The notes beneath the pieces are model-generated. The model had not been told where the DNA came from and did not search any database. It saw nothing but the letters and a program-made list of their open reading frames with translations. Below are positions 26,424 through 35,923 of a stretch of DNA of 64,000 nt, piece by piece. Each line of letters starts with the position of its first letter. Positions within the stretch are counted from its first letter, which is position 1. A program made the translations under genes and the position numbers. The stretch is from Candidatus Litorirhabdus singularis (lineage in GTDB: Bacteria; Pseudomonadota; Gammaproteobacteria; Pseudomonadales; Halieaceae), in the NCBI RefSeq assembly GCF_026262625.1, contig NZ_SHNN01000002.1:1116001-1180000 (forward strand). The letters are read 5' to 3'.

Positions 26424-27209
26424 CTATACAAAATTACAACTACAGCCGCCAATACCGGCAATCTCCAGCGACATCCGGTCGCCCGCTACCACCGGTATCA
26501 GCGGTGCCAGTGAACCCGACAAAATCACCTCACCCGCGAGAAAGGGAATGTCGAATTGGCCCAGCGTATTAGCTAACCAGGCCACTGCTGTAAGCGGGTT
26601 ACCCTGCACGGCTGAACCCAGACCTTCACTGTGAAATTCGCCATTGCGACTAATCGTCATATGTAACGCTGGCAGGTCGACATCTCTGGGGTCTACTTCT
26701 GTGCTGCCCAGCACATAGACACCACAGGAAGCGTTATCGGCAACCGTGTCCTCAATTTTAATATTCCAGTCACGTATCCGTGAGTCGACTATCTCAAAGC
26801 ACGGCATGATGGTTTCAGTAGCATCCAGAACATCTTGCTCAGTGATACCGGGACCTACCAGATCATGTTTGAGGCGAAATGCGATCTCGCCTTCGGCGCG
26901 CGGTTGAATCATGCAATCGGCAATCGAAATGTCGGCACCATCGGCAAAGACCATGGCGTCGGTCAGAAAACCAAAGTCTGGCTGAAATACGCCAAGCATT
27001 TCCTGCACCGGCGCGCTTGTCACACCAATCTTCTTGCCTGTGACGACCTCGCCATCGGCCAGTCGGCGTTGCAGCATGCGCAACGAAATATGGTAGGCAT
27101 CATCGATAGTAATATCGGGCTCGCGCTCGGTCAGCGGCGCCAGCGTGTACTGTCCTCGCAAAGCCTCATACAGCTCGTCGCCAAGGGTCTCAATGTGATT
27201 GGCCTTCAT
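26424..27209 (-). CDS. mhpD: 2-oxopent-4-enoate hydratase
   Basis: A 261-residue FAH-superfamily hydratase that turns 2-hydroxypenta-2,4-dienoate-type products into 4-hydroxy-2-oxo acids for the aldolase. Signature GKKIGVTSAPVQEMLGV and metal-binding acids in RAEGEIAFRL are visible. I chose ATG 27209 (MKANHIETLG) over an upstream TTG at 27251, because GGAACG precedes the ATG and family members start here. It lies 103 bp before the dehydrogenase in the same direction. Confidence 0.92.
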   Translation of the reverse strand: MKANHIETLGDELYEALRGQYTLAPLTEREPDITIDDAYHISLRMLQRRLADGEVVTGKKIGVTSAPVQEMLGVFQPDFGFLTDAMVFADGADISIADCMIQPRAEGEIAFRLKHDLVGPGITEQDVLDATETIMPCFEIVDSRIRDWNIKIEDTVADNASCGVYVLGSTEVDPRDVDLPALHMTISRNGEFHSEGLGSAVQGNPLTAVAWLANTLGQFDIPFLAGEVILSGSLAPLIPVVAGDRMSLEIAGIGGCSCNFV

Positions 27210-27361
27210 AATACTGCCGTTCCAGAGTTCGGGGTCGCAATTATAAATCAAAGCCGCAGTGGGGTAATACCCATAACGCCGGCCATCGTCTTGCAGTGGC
27301 TAATAGTCTGTTAACCCAAACCAGCGCCGCCCAGTGTGCCAGGCAGCGCATTCTGAAACTG

Positions 27362-28552
27362 CTAGAGTCCGAAGTCTGCGTTAGGCTGACCGAACAGCAC
27401 GCCGCCCATATTCATGGCGAACGGAGTCGAGTTATTAGCAACGTGGGCCTGACTGGCGAGAATATCCAGATGTCGCGACAGCAACTCGCTGCCCTGACGA
27501 ATGCCACTGGAGCCAGCCGCTTTCAACATCTTTGACGACATTGCCAGACAGCGGTCCGCCACCATGGCAGAGTCGTAACGATAACGAATGCGATCTTCCA
27601 CCGCTATTGGCTCACCCGCACGGGTGCAATCCATCATGGCATCAAAGTTACGGTACATAACCAGCTTCATCTGCTCGATCTCTGCTTTGACCTCGGCGGC
27701 CAGTAATTTAGCCATGGGGTCATCGCGCATTGGCACCGGTCCCGCCTGACGTGTCTTGGCCACCTCGACAAAATTATCCAGCGAGCCGTGCAGCGCACCC
27801 AGACTGGCGGTGCAGACCGCGCGCACAAACACCTGCATAAACGGCATGCGATAGAGTGGCGCTGAATTGATCTCATTGCCGGGGTTATCGCAATTGAAGC
27901 CATCAATCACTTTATGAGTACGATGCTCAGGTACAAACGCATCTTCAACGATCACGTCATGACTACCCGTACCCTGCAAACCAACCACATCCCAGTTGTC
28001 GGCTATTTCATAGTCGGCAATAGGCACCAGGAAGGTTCGGTAATTCGACATGTCGAAAGGCGCGTCTTCAGTGGGCACTACCGCGCCCAGGAACACCCAT
28101 TTGCAATGCTCGCTGCCACTACTAAAGCTCCAGCGGCCACTCAGCTTAAACCCACCATCGACCGGGACAACTTTGCCAACTGGTGCATAAGACGAAGATA
28201 TCAAAACCTCCGGGTCTTCAGCCCAAACGTCCTGAGCTGCCTGATCATCAAACAAAGCCAGCTGCCAATTATGCACTGCGACTACGCCCAGCACCCAGGC
28301 GCTGGACATGCAGGCTTTGGCGACTTCCAGACCAACCGCATAGAACACCTGTGGATCCATGGCGTAACCGCCAAATTGCTCGGACTGCAAGATCTTGAAA
28401 AATCCCGCCGCTTTAAAATCAGCGACGGTTTCATCCGGCACCCGACGTAAACTCTTGCACTCGGCAGCGCGCTCCCGCAACACTGGCTGCATATCTCGAG
28501 CTGCTTGTAACAAATGCTCTGCGCGGGGGCTCCCCATACTGTATTGATTCAT
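27362..28552 (-). CDS. HsaA-like flavin-dependent monooxygenase (acyl-CoA dehydrogenase fold), copy 1
   Basis: A 396-residue protein with the acyl-CoA dehydrogenase fold. The family to which it belongs includes HsaA, HpaB-type group D monooxygenases and DszC. Typical segments are LRRVPDETVADFKAAGFFK, VHNWQLALFDD, SGRWSFSSGSEHCKWVF and the C-terminal VLFGQPNADFGL. HsaA-type enzymes hydroxylate phenols using reduced flavin from a separate reductase, which is not adjacent. ATG 28552 follows AAAGG; the upstream TTG is unlikely. Placement just ahead of the hydratase suggests ring hydroxylation before meta-cleavage. Confidence 0.85.
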   Translation of the reverse strand: MNQYSMGSPRAEHLLQAARDMQPVLRERAAECKSLRRVPDETVADFKAAGFFKILQSEQFGGYAMDPQVFYAVGLEVAKACMSSAWVLGVVAVHNWQLALFDDQAAQDVWAEDPEVLISSSYAPVGKVVPVDGGFKLSGRWSFSSGSEHCKWVFLGAVVPTEDAPFDMSNYRTFLVPIADYEIADNWDVVGLQGTGSHDVIVEDAFVPEHRTHKVIDGFNCDNPGNEINSAPLYRMPFMQVFVRAVCTASLGALHGSLDNFVEVAKTRQAGPVPMRDDPMAKLLAAEVKAEIEQMKLVMYRNFDAMMDCTRAGEPIAVEDRIRYRYDSAMVADRCLAMSSKMLKAAGSSGIRQGSELLSRHLDILASQAHVANNSTPFAMNMGGVLFGQPNADFGL

Positions 28553-28660
28553 ACTGATGACCTTTTCATGGACTGACAAACTTTATAACGCGCTGCCTTC
28601 TGTGGGCAGACCCTTATTACACCGCCGAATCACTATTCTCGGCATCACCTGTTTGAGGTA

Positions 28661-28709
28661 TTTTTCATAATTTATATTTATCAATTACTTATAGCTATTA
28701 ATTAATGTA
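28661..28709 (-). promoter_or_regulatory. AT-rich probable promoter region
   Basis: A markedly AT-rich stretch between the GlcG-like and monooxygenase genes, containing strings such as TTAATTAATA and TTGATAAATATAAATTAT on the minus strand. It stands out from its GC-richer surroundings. It could drive the monooxygenase-hydratase-dehydrogenase-aldolase genes separately from the SDR-GlcG pair. No precise -35/-10 pair is assigned. Confidence 0.4.
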
Positions 28710-29130
28710 GTTTGGAGAAATAATTCAATGCAGCGGTGGCACATTCAACATCCTGCTCGGCAGTACTGGCGCCCCCGACACCGATAGCGCCAATCACCTG
28801 CCCCTGAGCCAAGATGGGTAAGCCACCCCCCAGCAGCGACATATCGGGTAGCTGAGCAAAGGCCAGCATTGCCGGTGGGTCGGCCACCAATGCGGTAGCC
28901 AGCTCCGCACTGCCAAGTCCCACCAACGCGGTACGGGCTTTACGCACTGCGCCGGCCTCGGAAATTAATAGTGCCCCATCCATTTGGGCAAACGCGCGCA
29001 AGCGGCCATTACTATCTACAACAGCAACGCTGATGGCCCAGCCCTGTTCACTGGCAAATTCCAATGCAGCAGTGACCGCCACCATGGCGGCCTGATGTGA
29101 GATCACTGACTGTGTGGCTTCAAGCTTCAT
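28702..29130 (-). CDS. GlcG/HbpS-family protein (DUF336)
   Basis: A 142-residue haem-degrading/GlcG-like protein. Opens with the family pattern ALEFASEQGWAISVAVVDSNG and ends GAIGVGGASTAEQDVECA. Members are often encoded next to catabolic operons and bind haem or small organic molecules; true function is unclear. Its ATG overlaps the SDR stop by four bases (29127-29130). Confidence 0.88.
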   Translation of the reverse strand: MKLEATQSVISHQAAMVAVTAALEFASEQGWAISVAVVDSNGRLRAFAQMDGALLISEAGAVRKARTALVGLGSAELATALVADPPAMLAFAQLPDMSLLGGGLPILAQGQVIGAIGVGGASTAEQDVECATAALNYFSKLH

Positions 29131-29990
29131 TCGACAATGGCCTCGCCGAAGCTGGTTGTCTCACCAAAAAAGGCACGATGACTCGGCGGCTGTTTACCGT
29201 TGATATCTACCACACCGTATTCTTCACCCAGTTCTGCACCAATAAATACCCGACCGCTTTTTTCCAGCAGCTGCGGGTCACGCGCCAATTGATCGATCAC
29301 TAAACCTGAAAATTCTGGGTTCTCTGCTGTCGCCGCGAGGTCAGCGTACATATCAGGCTCCGCTTCAAATACGGCGCGAGTGCGCTCGGTCAACAACAAG
29401 CCCATCCACAATGAAATGACCGCCACATTGTGGGGCCTGAAATCTACCGCCATATCGTGCGCCATCTTGTCCGCTGCCGCCTTACCCGCGCCATAAGCAG
29501 GCCCGTGCATATAGATTCTGCCACCAAAAGAAGAGGTATTAACTACCAGGCCAGAACCGCTGGCAAGCAGCAACGGAGCCGCGAAATAGCTGGCGGTATA
29601 ATGCGAGCGCATACCGACATCGAATATCTCTGTCAGCGACAACGGCTTTTCCCAAAATGGTCCGCTGGCGGTCAGCCCATCAGGCACACAGGTGGCGTTA
29701 TTCACCAGTATATCGAGCCGGCCCTGTTCACTGCGTACCTGCTCAAACAACGCCTCGACCTGGGCATCGTCGGCATGATCGCATATAACCGCAATACCCT
29801 TACCTCCGGCGGCGGTGACCGCTTCTGCGGTTGCGTAGACGGTTCCCGGTAACGGCGCATCACCCTCATTACGGGTGCGGCCGGTCACGTAGACTGTAGC
29901 GCCGGTACCCCCAAGAGCCACCGCTATGCCGCGACCTGCGCCACGACTGGCACCCGTTACAACAACAACCCGATCACTGACAAGTCCCAT
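29127..29990 (-). CDS. Short-chain dehydrogenase/reductase
   Basis: A 287-residue SDR. Cofactor motif TGASRGAGRG, NNATC in place of NNAG, Ser in NTSSFGG and the catalytic-type Tyr-Lys in PAYGAGKAAADK are seen. Start ATG 29990 (MGLVSDRVVV) is supported by GGAGG six bases upstream; a longer frame to 30113 is not favoured. First gene of the minus-strand catabolic operon, overlapping the GlcG-like gene. It could oxidise a diol or hydroxyl in the same pathway. Confidence 0.88.
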   Translation of the reverse strand: MGLVSDRVVVVTGASRGAGRGIAVALGGTGATVYVTGRTRNEGDAPLPGTVYATAEAVTAAGGKGIAVICDHADDAQVEALFEQVRSEQGRLDILVNNATCVPDGLTASGPFWEKPLSLTEIFDVGMRSHYTASYFAAPLLLASGSGLVVNTSSFGGRIYMHGPAYGAGKAAADKMAHDMAVDFRPHNVAVISLWMGLLLTERTRAVFEAEPDMYADLAATAENPEFSGLVIDQLARDPQLLEKSGRVFIGAELGEEYGVVDINGKQPPSHRAFFGETTSFGEAIVE

Positions 29991-30131
29991 TACTGCCTCC
30001 AACTGCATTACGATTTGGTTTAGTATTAAGGCCCATCCTAGAGGAATCCCTATGGGCGAGTCCACGCTTGGCGCTCCACCCGTAGCAGTCTTCGGTTTAT
30101 GGTATACCCACATGACCGGGTCGGCGACGAT

Positions 30132-31067
30132 ATGCCTGCACCCGTGAAACTACTGGTAGTGTCTCAACATGCAGAAGCTTTCCGCCAGCTTCTGCATAAC
30201 GCTGCATTGCCCAATCTGGAAGTTCGCGCAGCGCCCGACCCTGCTCAGGCCCTGCCGCATTGCGACGCCGCGCAGGTTTTGTTTGGCGCCCCCGACATGC
30301 TGGTCCCGCTGCTGGATCATTGTCCACATTTGCAGTGGGTGCAGTCCAGCTGGGCTGGTATCCGACCCTTAATAGACGCTCCACGGCGCGACTATCGCCT
30401 CACCGGCGTCCGGGATATCTTTGGCAGGACCATGGCTGAGTACGTACTGGCCTGGATACTTGCGTTTCGCCGCGATGTGCTGTCGCGCGCCAACGCAAGA
30501 CACTGGGATGACAGCCCCAACGGCAGCGTCCAGGGACAAATCATCGGCATTGCCGGTACCGGCTCCATCGGCGCCGAAGTGGCTCGCTTCTGCCAAAGTT
30601 TTGGCATGCAAACACGCGGGCTGAATACTGCGGGCACTCCTACAGAAAACTTCGATCGCTGCTATGACAGCAGCTCGATAACGACATTCGCCACCCATCT
30701 GGACTACCTTGTTGCCTTGTTACCAGACACGCCTGACACGGATGGCATTATTAATCACAGCGTGCTTGATGCGCTCAACCCGGGGGCAGTGCTAATCAAT
30801 GCCGGCCGCGGTAACAGCATTCATTATCCAGACATGTTCCGGGCCTTACAGCGAGGTCAGCTTGGCCGAGCTGTACTCGATGTATTTCCGGAAGAGCCGC
30901 TGCCTCAATCAGATCCATTGTGGCAAATGGAAAATGTGACAATCACCAGCCATACGGCAGCGCCCACCAGCACGACAGCTATCGTCGACATTTTTTGCCA
31001 GAACTACAGCCGTTTTCAAGCGGGTGACGTGCTACTGAATGAGATCGATTTTAACCAGGGGTACTAA
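30132..31067 (+). CDS. D-2-hydroxyacid dehydrogenase family protein
   Basis: A 311-residue NAD(P)-dependent enzyme. Nucleotide-binding GIAGTGSIGAEVARF; catalytic Arg in NAGRGNSIHY, Glu in FPEEPLPQSD and His in TSHTAAPTS, so the Arg-Glu-His set is intact. It would reduce a 2-oxo acid or the reverse. Divergent from the SDR operon. Start is uncertain: ATG 30132 (MPAPVKLLVV) is chosen over ATG 30099, neither having a strong ribosome site. Confidence 0.88.
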   Translation: MPAPVKLLVVSQHAEAFRQLLHNAALPNLEVRAAPDPAQALPHCDAAQVLFGAPDMLVPLLDHCPHLQWVQSSWAGIRPLIDAPRRDYRLTGVRDIFGRTMAEYVLAWILAFRRDVLSRANARHWDDSPNGSVQGQIIGIAGTGSIGAEVARFCQSFGMQTRGLNTAGTPTENFDRCYDSSSITTFATHLDYLVALLPDTPDTDGIINHSVLDALNPGAVLINAGRGNSIHYPDMFRALQRGQLGRAVLDVFPEEPLPQSDPLWQMENVTITSHTAAPTSTTAIVDIFCQNYSRFQAGDVLLNEIDFNQGY

Positions 31068-31116
31068 CAGGTCTGTAATAAACCTGTGCACCTTGGTCAA
31101 CTTTGCTACAGAGAAT

Positions 31117-31140
31117 GGCGCCCCTCAGAATCAGGGCGCC
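31117..31140. terminator. GC-rich hairpin between convergent genes
   Basis: GGCGCCC / GGGCGCC, a perfect 7-base stem with a 10-base loop, in the 83 bp gap between the convergent hydroxyacid dehydrogenase and monooxygenase genes. No T-run follows on either strand, so terminator function is only probable. Confidence 0.4.
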
Positions 31141-31150
31141 TGCATTACTG

Positions 31151-32350
31151 TCAGCTGAACATATCCATATTGGGCTGACCGAAGAGCACTGCGCCGACAT
31201 TCTTGGAGCCACTGTCGGGCTGATTGGCTGCGTGCTGGCGGAAGGCCAACATATCTTGAAAAATTTCGTTAACGCGATTGCCCTGATAAATAGCGCTCCC
31301 CCCAGAATTAGCCAGAAGCTGCTGCACGGCCTTAACGCAATCATCAACCGAACGCGCGGCGTCATAACGAAATTCAGCGCGCTCCAGGTCTGAGTAAGCT
31401 TCGCCGCGGGTCGCCTTATCCAGTAAGGTATCGTAGGCGTTCGCCATTTTCAGTCGGCAGGTACTAATCACCGACCTTGCCTCAGCTCCCGCCGACTGAC
31501 TGGCAGGAAACTCCTTCGCCTGCATGCCCACGCTATTAAGCCGGTTGGCGTTGTACTCGCAGTATGCGTCCAGCGCTCCCTGCGTGGCACCCACAGCAGG
31601 CATTGAGACCGCCCGCACAAAAACCTGTCCAAACGGCAATTTGTAAATCGGATTGGTATTAAGCTGCTGCCCCGGGCTTACGCAGCGGAAGCCCTCGTCA
31701 AAGCCATGCACCCGATAGCTGGGGACAAAAGCGTCCTTGACCACCAACTGCTTGCTACCTGACCCCTGCAAGCCGGTAGTGAACCAGTCGTCCACTATTT
31801 CGTAATCCGAGCGGGGTATCAGAAAGGAAGAAATACCTGGCGCATCGCCTTCGTTGGCCGGCGGAATCATGCCACCCACAAAAATCCACTCACTGTGATC
31901 GCTGCCGCTGGAAAATTGCCACTGGCCGGAGAATCGATAGCCACCCTCCTCGGGAACAACCTTGCCCTTGGGGGCATAAGAAGAAGCAATCAGCGCATTG
32001 TCATCGCGACCCCAGACATCTTGCTGAGCGCGGTCGTCGAGCAGACCAAGCTGCCAGTTATGCACACCCAGTACGCTCAGCACCCAGCCACTGGAAGGGC
32101 AAGCGCGGGCTATCTCAAACACCACCTCGTAAAAGTGGCGCGGGTTCATCTCAAATCCGCCGTAACGTACTGGTTGCATCATCTTGAAAAAACCAGCCGC
32201 TTTGAAATCGGCAATGGTCTGATCAGGCACCCGTCTTAACTCACGTGCTTCGGGCCGGCGCTCGAGCAGGGTAGCGTGCATAGCGCGGGCCCGTTCTAAA
32301 AACTCCGAAGGCGTCACTATAACTTGTGATACAGCGGCTTCTGCTTGCAT
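31151..32350 (-). CDS. HsaA-like flavin-dependent monooxygenase, copy 2
   Basis: A 399-residue paralogue of the 27362-28552 enzyme, with the same blocks: LRRVPDQTIADFKAAGFFK, VHNWQLGLLDD, SGQWQFSSGSDHSEWIF and the C-terminal VLFGQPNMDMFS. Probably a two-component monooxygenase oxygenase subunit. ATG 32350 follows GAGGTG with good spacing; a GTG three codons upstream is the alternative. It stands alone, separated from copy 1 by the SDR operon and the hydroxyacid dehydrogenase. Different substrate or different step from copy 1 is likely. Confidence 0.85.
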   Translation of the reverse strand: MQAEAAVSQVIVTPSEFLERARAMHATLLERRPEARELRRVPDQTIADFKAAGFFKMMQPVRYGGFEMNPRHFYEVVFEIARACPSSGWVLSVLGVHNWQLGLLDDRAQQDVWGRDDNALIASSYAPKGKVVPEEGGYRFSGQWQFSSGSDHSEWIFVGGMIPPANEGDAPGISSFLIPRSDYEIVDDWFTTGLQGSGSKQLVVKDAFVPSYRVHGFDEGFRCVSPGQQLNTNPIYKLPFGQVFVRAVSMPAVGATQGALDAYCEYNANRLNSVGMQAKEFPASQSAGAEARSVISTCRLKMANAYDTLLDKATRGEAYSDLERAEFRYDAARSVDDCVKAVQQLLANSGGSAIYQGNRVNEIFQDMLAFRQHAANQPDSGSKNVGAVLFGQPNMDMFS

Positions 32351-32489
32351 GGTATTCACCTCAATTCAAAACACTGAAGACAATGTACGCCATTTTTTAG
32401 CTTCTGGCTGGCATTCGGGTTCAAGCAAATAGACCAGTTTAAGCCACCGTAAGCCACGTCGCGCCTATGCGCTCCCGGTGTGAGACCCG

Positions 32490-33917
32490 TTACCTTACTT
32501 CTACGATACGTAAAACGTTGGTGCGGCCAGGGCTACCCAGCGGTAAACCAGCGCTCACCGTCAGAAAATCGCCGGGGCTGGCGAGGCCCAGCTCGACGGA
32601 AATCTCGCGCGCCTGAACCACCAGATGATTAAATGCGGTGTCTTCATTATAGCTGTCTACCAGCACGCAATTCGTGCCCCAGACGATACTCAGCCGCCGC
32701 GCTATTGCCGGCGCCGCCGTCAGACTCAATAGCACGCTGTGCGGACGCTCCCGCGCGGCACGCAAGCTGGTAAAGCCCGACGAGGTATAAGTCACTGTGA
32801 CGCTGGAACCAATCACTCGTGACACCTCGCGCAGGGCGGCACAAATGGCATCGGCAGTCGTTGCCTCATGCTGCGGCGCCGCCGACTCCAATAATGTCAG
32901 GTAATGCGGATCCTTTTCTACTTCACTGATAATTCTGGACATCATCGCAACCGCAGCTACCGGGTAGTTACCCGCCGCCGTTTCTGCAGACAGCATCACT
33001 GCATCGGCACCCTCATAAACCGCATTGGCCACATCACTGGCTTCAGCCCGGGTGGGCACGGGTGCTGCTACCATCGAGTCCATCATGTGCGTGGCTACCA
33101 CCACCGGAATTCCGCATTCACGGCAGCGTTGCACCAATCGTTTCTGTACGCCCGGCACTTGTTCCGGCGGCAGCTCAACTCCAAGATCTCCGCGCGCCAC
33201 CATAATGCCGTCGACCAGTTCAAGAATGGCATCAATATGGGTGAGCGCCGAGGGCTTTTCAATTTTGGCCATGATCGCCATCTTGTCGCCCAGCAATTCG
33301 CGTAACTCAATCACGTCCTGCGGTCGTTGCACAAACGAGAGCGCAACCCAGTCTGCCTCAATATGCTCCATAACGAATGCCAGGTCGGCACGGTCTTTTT
33401 CCGTCATAGAGGGAATAGGCAGCTCCACATCTGGCACGTTAATGCCCTTGCGACTGGAAAGCTCCTGCCCGGCAACGACCTCAGCGGTAATGCTCTTGCC
33501 GTCACCTGATATTACTCGCAGCCGCACTCTGCCATCGTCAATCAGTAAGGTACTACCAGCGGTGAGTACCTCGAGAATCTCGGGGTGCGGTAGTGGAATC
33601 AAATCACTGCTGGAATCAGGCTCGGGCAAGCCCAGCCGCAGAACATCACCGGGAGCGATAGCGAGCTTGCCGGTTGCTAACTCTCCCAGGCGCAGTTTAG
33701 GCCCCTGTAAATCTACCAACACTCCCAACGGACGCCCGCTCTGCTCTTCTACATTGCGAATCAATTCGTAGCGGCGTAAATGTTCCGCATGCGTGCCATG
33801 ACTGAAATTCATTCGAAACACATTCACACCGGCATTAACCAACTGCTGCAGTACCTTGGCCTCATCGCTGGCAGGGCCCACGGTGGCTACTATCTTGACC
33901 TTACGTCTGGAAGTCAT
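32490..33917 (-). CDS. pyk: Pyruvate kinase
   Basis: Glycolytic enzyme of 475 residues making pyruvate and ATP from phosphoenolpyruvate. Motifs TVGPASDEAKVLQQLV, MNFSHGTHAEHLRRY, the active-site Lys region IMAKIEKPSALTH and MVARGDLGVELP are intact. The C-terminal allosteric domain is complete. The start overlaps the glycerate 2-kinase stop by four bases, so the two are co-translated. Confidence 0.97.
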   Translation of the reverse strand: MTSRRKVKIVATVGPASDEAKVLQQLVNAGVNVFRMNFSHGTHAEHLRRYELIRNVEEQSGRPLGVLVDLQGPKLRLGELATGKLAIAPGDVLRLGLPEPDSSSDLIPLPHPEILEVLTAGSTLLIDDGRVRLRVISGDGKSITAEVVAGQELSSRKGINVPDVELPIPSMTEKDRADLAFVMEHIEADWVALSFVQRPQDVIELRELLGDKMAIMAKIEKPSALTHIDAILELVDGIMVARGDLGVELPPEQVPGVQKRLVQRCRECGIPVVVATHMMDSMVAAPVPTRAEASDVANAVYEGADAVMLSAETAAGNYPVAAVAMMSRIISEVEKDPHYLTLLESAAPQHEATTADAICAALREVSRVIGSSVTVTYTSSGFTSLRAARERPHSVLLSLTAAPAIARRLSIVWGTNCVLVDSYNEDTAFNHLVVQAREISVELGLASPGDFLTVSAGLPLGSPGRTNVLRIVEVR

Positions 33918-35218
33918 GCTTCAGCTCCACTGCTGTCGATATAAATAGCTCGAAAATCGTTAACATTAGTATCGGTAGGTCCAGTAACAATCAGGTCACC
34001 CAGTGCATCGAAAAACAGCCAGGATTGATTGGCGGCCAGTAGCCCGGTGGCATCGAGCCCACGCTCACGCGCGCGTTGCAAGGTGGTTTCATCAATCAGG
34101 CTGCCCGCATTATTTTCGCTGCCGTCGATCCCATCAGTGTCCGCCGCCAGCGCCACAATACCAGGCGCCCCACCCAAAGCCAGCGCCAACCCCAGAGCAA
34201 ATTCGCTATTCGGTCCGCCTTTGCCCTGACTGCGACCTACGCTGCCAAGAGTCACGGTAGTTTCACCGCCGGACAGCAATATACATGGAGCCGCCAGCGG
34301 TTGTCCGCGGTGACGCACTTGTTGCGCAATACCCGCCAACACTTTACCAACTTCACGGGACTCTCCCTCCACGGCATCAGACAAAATCATCACCGCCATT
34401 CCCTGTGCGCGCAGATGGTCCGCTGCAGCCTCCAGCGATAGCTGCGGCGCGGCGACCACATGTACTTCGTTGCCTACAAAAGCAGGATGCCCCGGCTTCG
34501 GCGTCTCGGCCTGATCGCTATCCAGGTAACGCAAGGCGCTGGGTGGTAATTTGAGTTCAAAACGTTCAATGACCGCCAGAGCATCCGCTACAGTTGCGGG
34601 GTCGGGCAGTGTCGGCCCTGAAGCGATGAGCTGTGCATCGTCACCAGGCACGTCAGAAATCAACAGTGTTACAACCCTCGCCGGCGCACAGGCCAAAGCC
34701 AGCCGCCCTCCCTTGATCGCCGATAGATGTTTTCTGACAACGTTAATCTCGTTAATGCTGGCACCACTGCTCAGCAGTTGGCGGTTGATCTCCTGCTTCT
34801 CGGCCAGACTTATATCGCCGCCGGGAAGTGACAACAGCGCCGAACCACCCCCGGATATAAGACATATAACCAGATCCTCATGGCTAAGGTCCGCGCATAA
34901 TCCAAGTGCCTCTGTTGCCGCTGCTACACTATTTTCATCAGGCACCGGATGCGCAGCCTCGCGCACAGTTATACGTCCACAATCCGCCGCCTGCCCGTGG
35001 CGGGTGACCACCATGCCTGACAATGGGGCATCCCAGTTTTTGTCGATAAACGCAGCCATGGCCGCGGCGGCTTTACCGGCTCCCAACACCAGTGTGCGTC
35101 CGTGCGGCGCATCAGGCAGGTACTCTGTCATGACTTCTGCCGGTTGCGCAGCCGCGACGGCCACCCCGAACAGTTCGCGAAGTAAAGCTCTGATATGCGC
35201 TATTTTTTCTGAATCCAT
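33914..35218 (-). CDS. gckA: Glycerate 2-kinase (GckA/TtuD, MOFRL family)
   Basis: A 434-residue DUF4147/MOFRL kinase that forms 2-phosphoglycerate from D-glycerate. Family motifs LVLGAGKAAAAMAAF, ISGGGSALLSLP, SDVPGDD and the C-terminal LAADTDGIDGSE are present. Some database names call it hydroxypyruvate reductase TtuD. ATG 35218 (MDSEKIAHIR) is supported by GGAAGG; the longer frame to 35272 is rejected. Coupling to pyk gives a short route from glyoxylate-derived glycerate to pyruvate, missing only enolase. Confidence 0.92.
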   Translation of the reverse strand: MDSEKIAHIRALLRELFGVAVAAAQPAEVMTEYLPDAPHGRTLVLGAGKAAAAMAAFIDKNWDAPLSGMVVTRHGQAADCGRITVREAAHPVPDENSVAAATEALGLCADLSHEDLVICLISGGGSALLSLPGGDISLAEKQEINRQLLSSGASINEINVVRKHLSAIKGGRLALACAPARVVTLLISDVPGDDAQLIASGPTLPDPATVADALAVIERFELKLPPSALRYLDSDQAETPKPGHPAFVGNEVHVVAAPQLSLEAAADHLRAQGMAVMILSDAVEGESREVGKVLAGIAQQVRHRGQPLAAPCILLSGGETTVTLGSVGRSQGKGGPNSEFALGLALALGGAPGIVALAADTDGIDGSENNAGSLIDETTLQRARERGLDATGLLAANQSWLFFDALGDLIVTGPTDTNVNDFRAIYIDSSGAEA

Positions 35219-35293
35219 AAGTACCTTCCTACACTCATTAGAAGCCTCGTCGCCGCATCCTTGCCGGCTCAATGTTGTCGCTCTCTAGGCAAG

Positions 35294-35923
35294 ATGCCAT
35301 ACTCCGTCGCTGTCGACAAACCCACTGGCTGTGAGAGTTCAACTTTGGATCCCCGTAAAACCTATATCAGCGCACAGCAGCTGCTGGACGATTCCTTCGC
35401 GCTGGGATTGCAGATACTTGAAAGTGGCTTCTACCCCGATTTTATCGTCGGCATTTGGCGCGGCGGAGCACCGGTGGGCATTGCTGTGCAAGAGCTATTG
35501 GAATATTTTGACGTGTCCAGTGATCACATAGCGATACGCACTTCACTTTATACCGGCATTAATGAGACTGCCTCACAGGTGCAGGTACACGGTTTAGGGT
35601 ATTTGATCGAGCGCGCTGGAGCAGGCTCCAAAGTGCTACTGGTTGATGATGTATTCGACAGTGGTCGCAGCATTGAGCAAGTAGTGCACGACATCGATCA
35701 GGCGCACTCCGGCAGTGGCCCCGAGTTACGGGTCGCAACGCCATACTATAAACCTGGCAACAATCGCACCCAACGCAAGCCCGACTACTACTTGCACGAG
35801 ACCTCAGACTGGCTGGTATTCCCCCATGAGCTCTGCGGTCTCAAGGCAACAGAACTGCTCAAAGACAAGCCTGGTATCGACAGTATTCGAAGCGCACTAC
35901 AGGCACGCACTCAATCAGTCTGA
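35294..35923 (+). CDS. Phosphoribosyltransferase family protein
   Basis: A 209-residue type I phosphoribosyltransferase-like protein. The PRPP-binding loop is VLLVDDVFDSGRSIE and an N-terminal IVGIWRGGAPVGIAV loop precedes it. Resembles purine (hypoxanthine/xanthine/guanine) salvage enzymes. ATG 35294 follows AGG; the longer frame from 35261 is less likely. Its 3' end overlaps the convergent LLM gene by 9 bp. Confidence 0.85.
   Translation: MPYSVAVDKPTGCESSTLDPRKTYISAQQLLDDSFALGLQILESGFYPDFIVGIWRGGAPVGIAVQELLEYFDVSSDHIAIRTSLYTGINETASQVQVHGLGYLIERAGAGSKVLLVDDVFDSGRSIEQVVHDIDQAHSGSGPELRVATPYYKPGNNRTQRKPDYYLHETSDWLVFPHELCGLKATELLKDKPGIDSIRSALQARTQSV

Noticed and set aside
33025-33771. Long + strand ORF of 248 codons within pyruvate kinase
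   Set aside because: Antisense to an intact, well-conserved pyk; Ser-rich shadow translation.
34551-35288. Long + strand ORF of 245 codons over the glycerate kinase
   Set aside because: Antisense to the MOFRL kinase with all its motifs; no ribosome site or family match.
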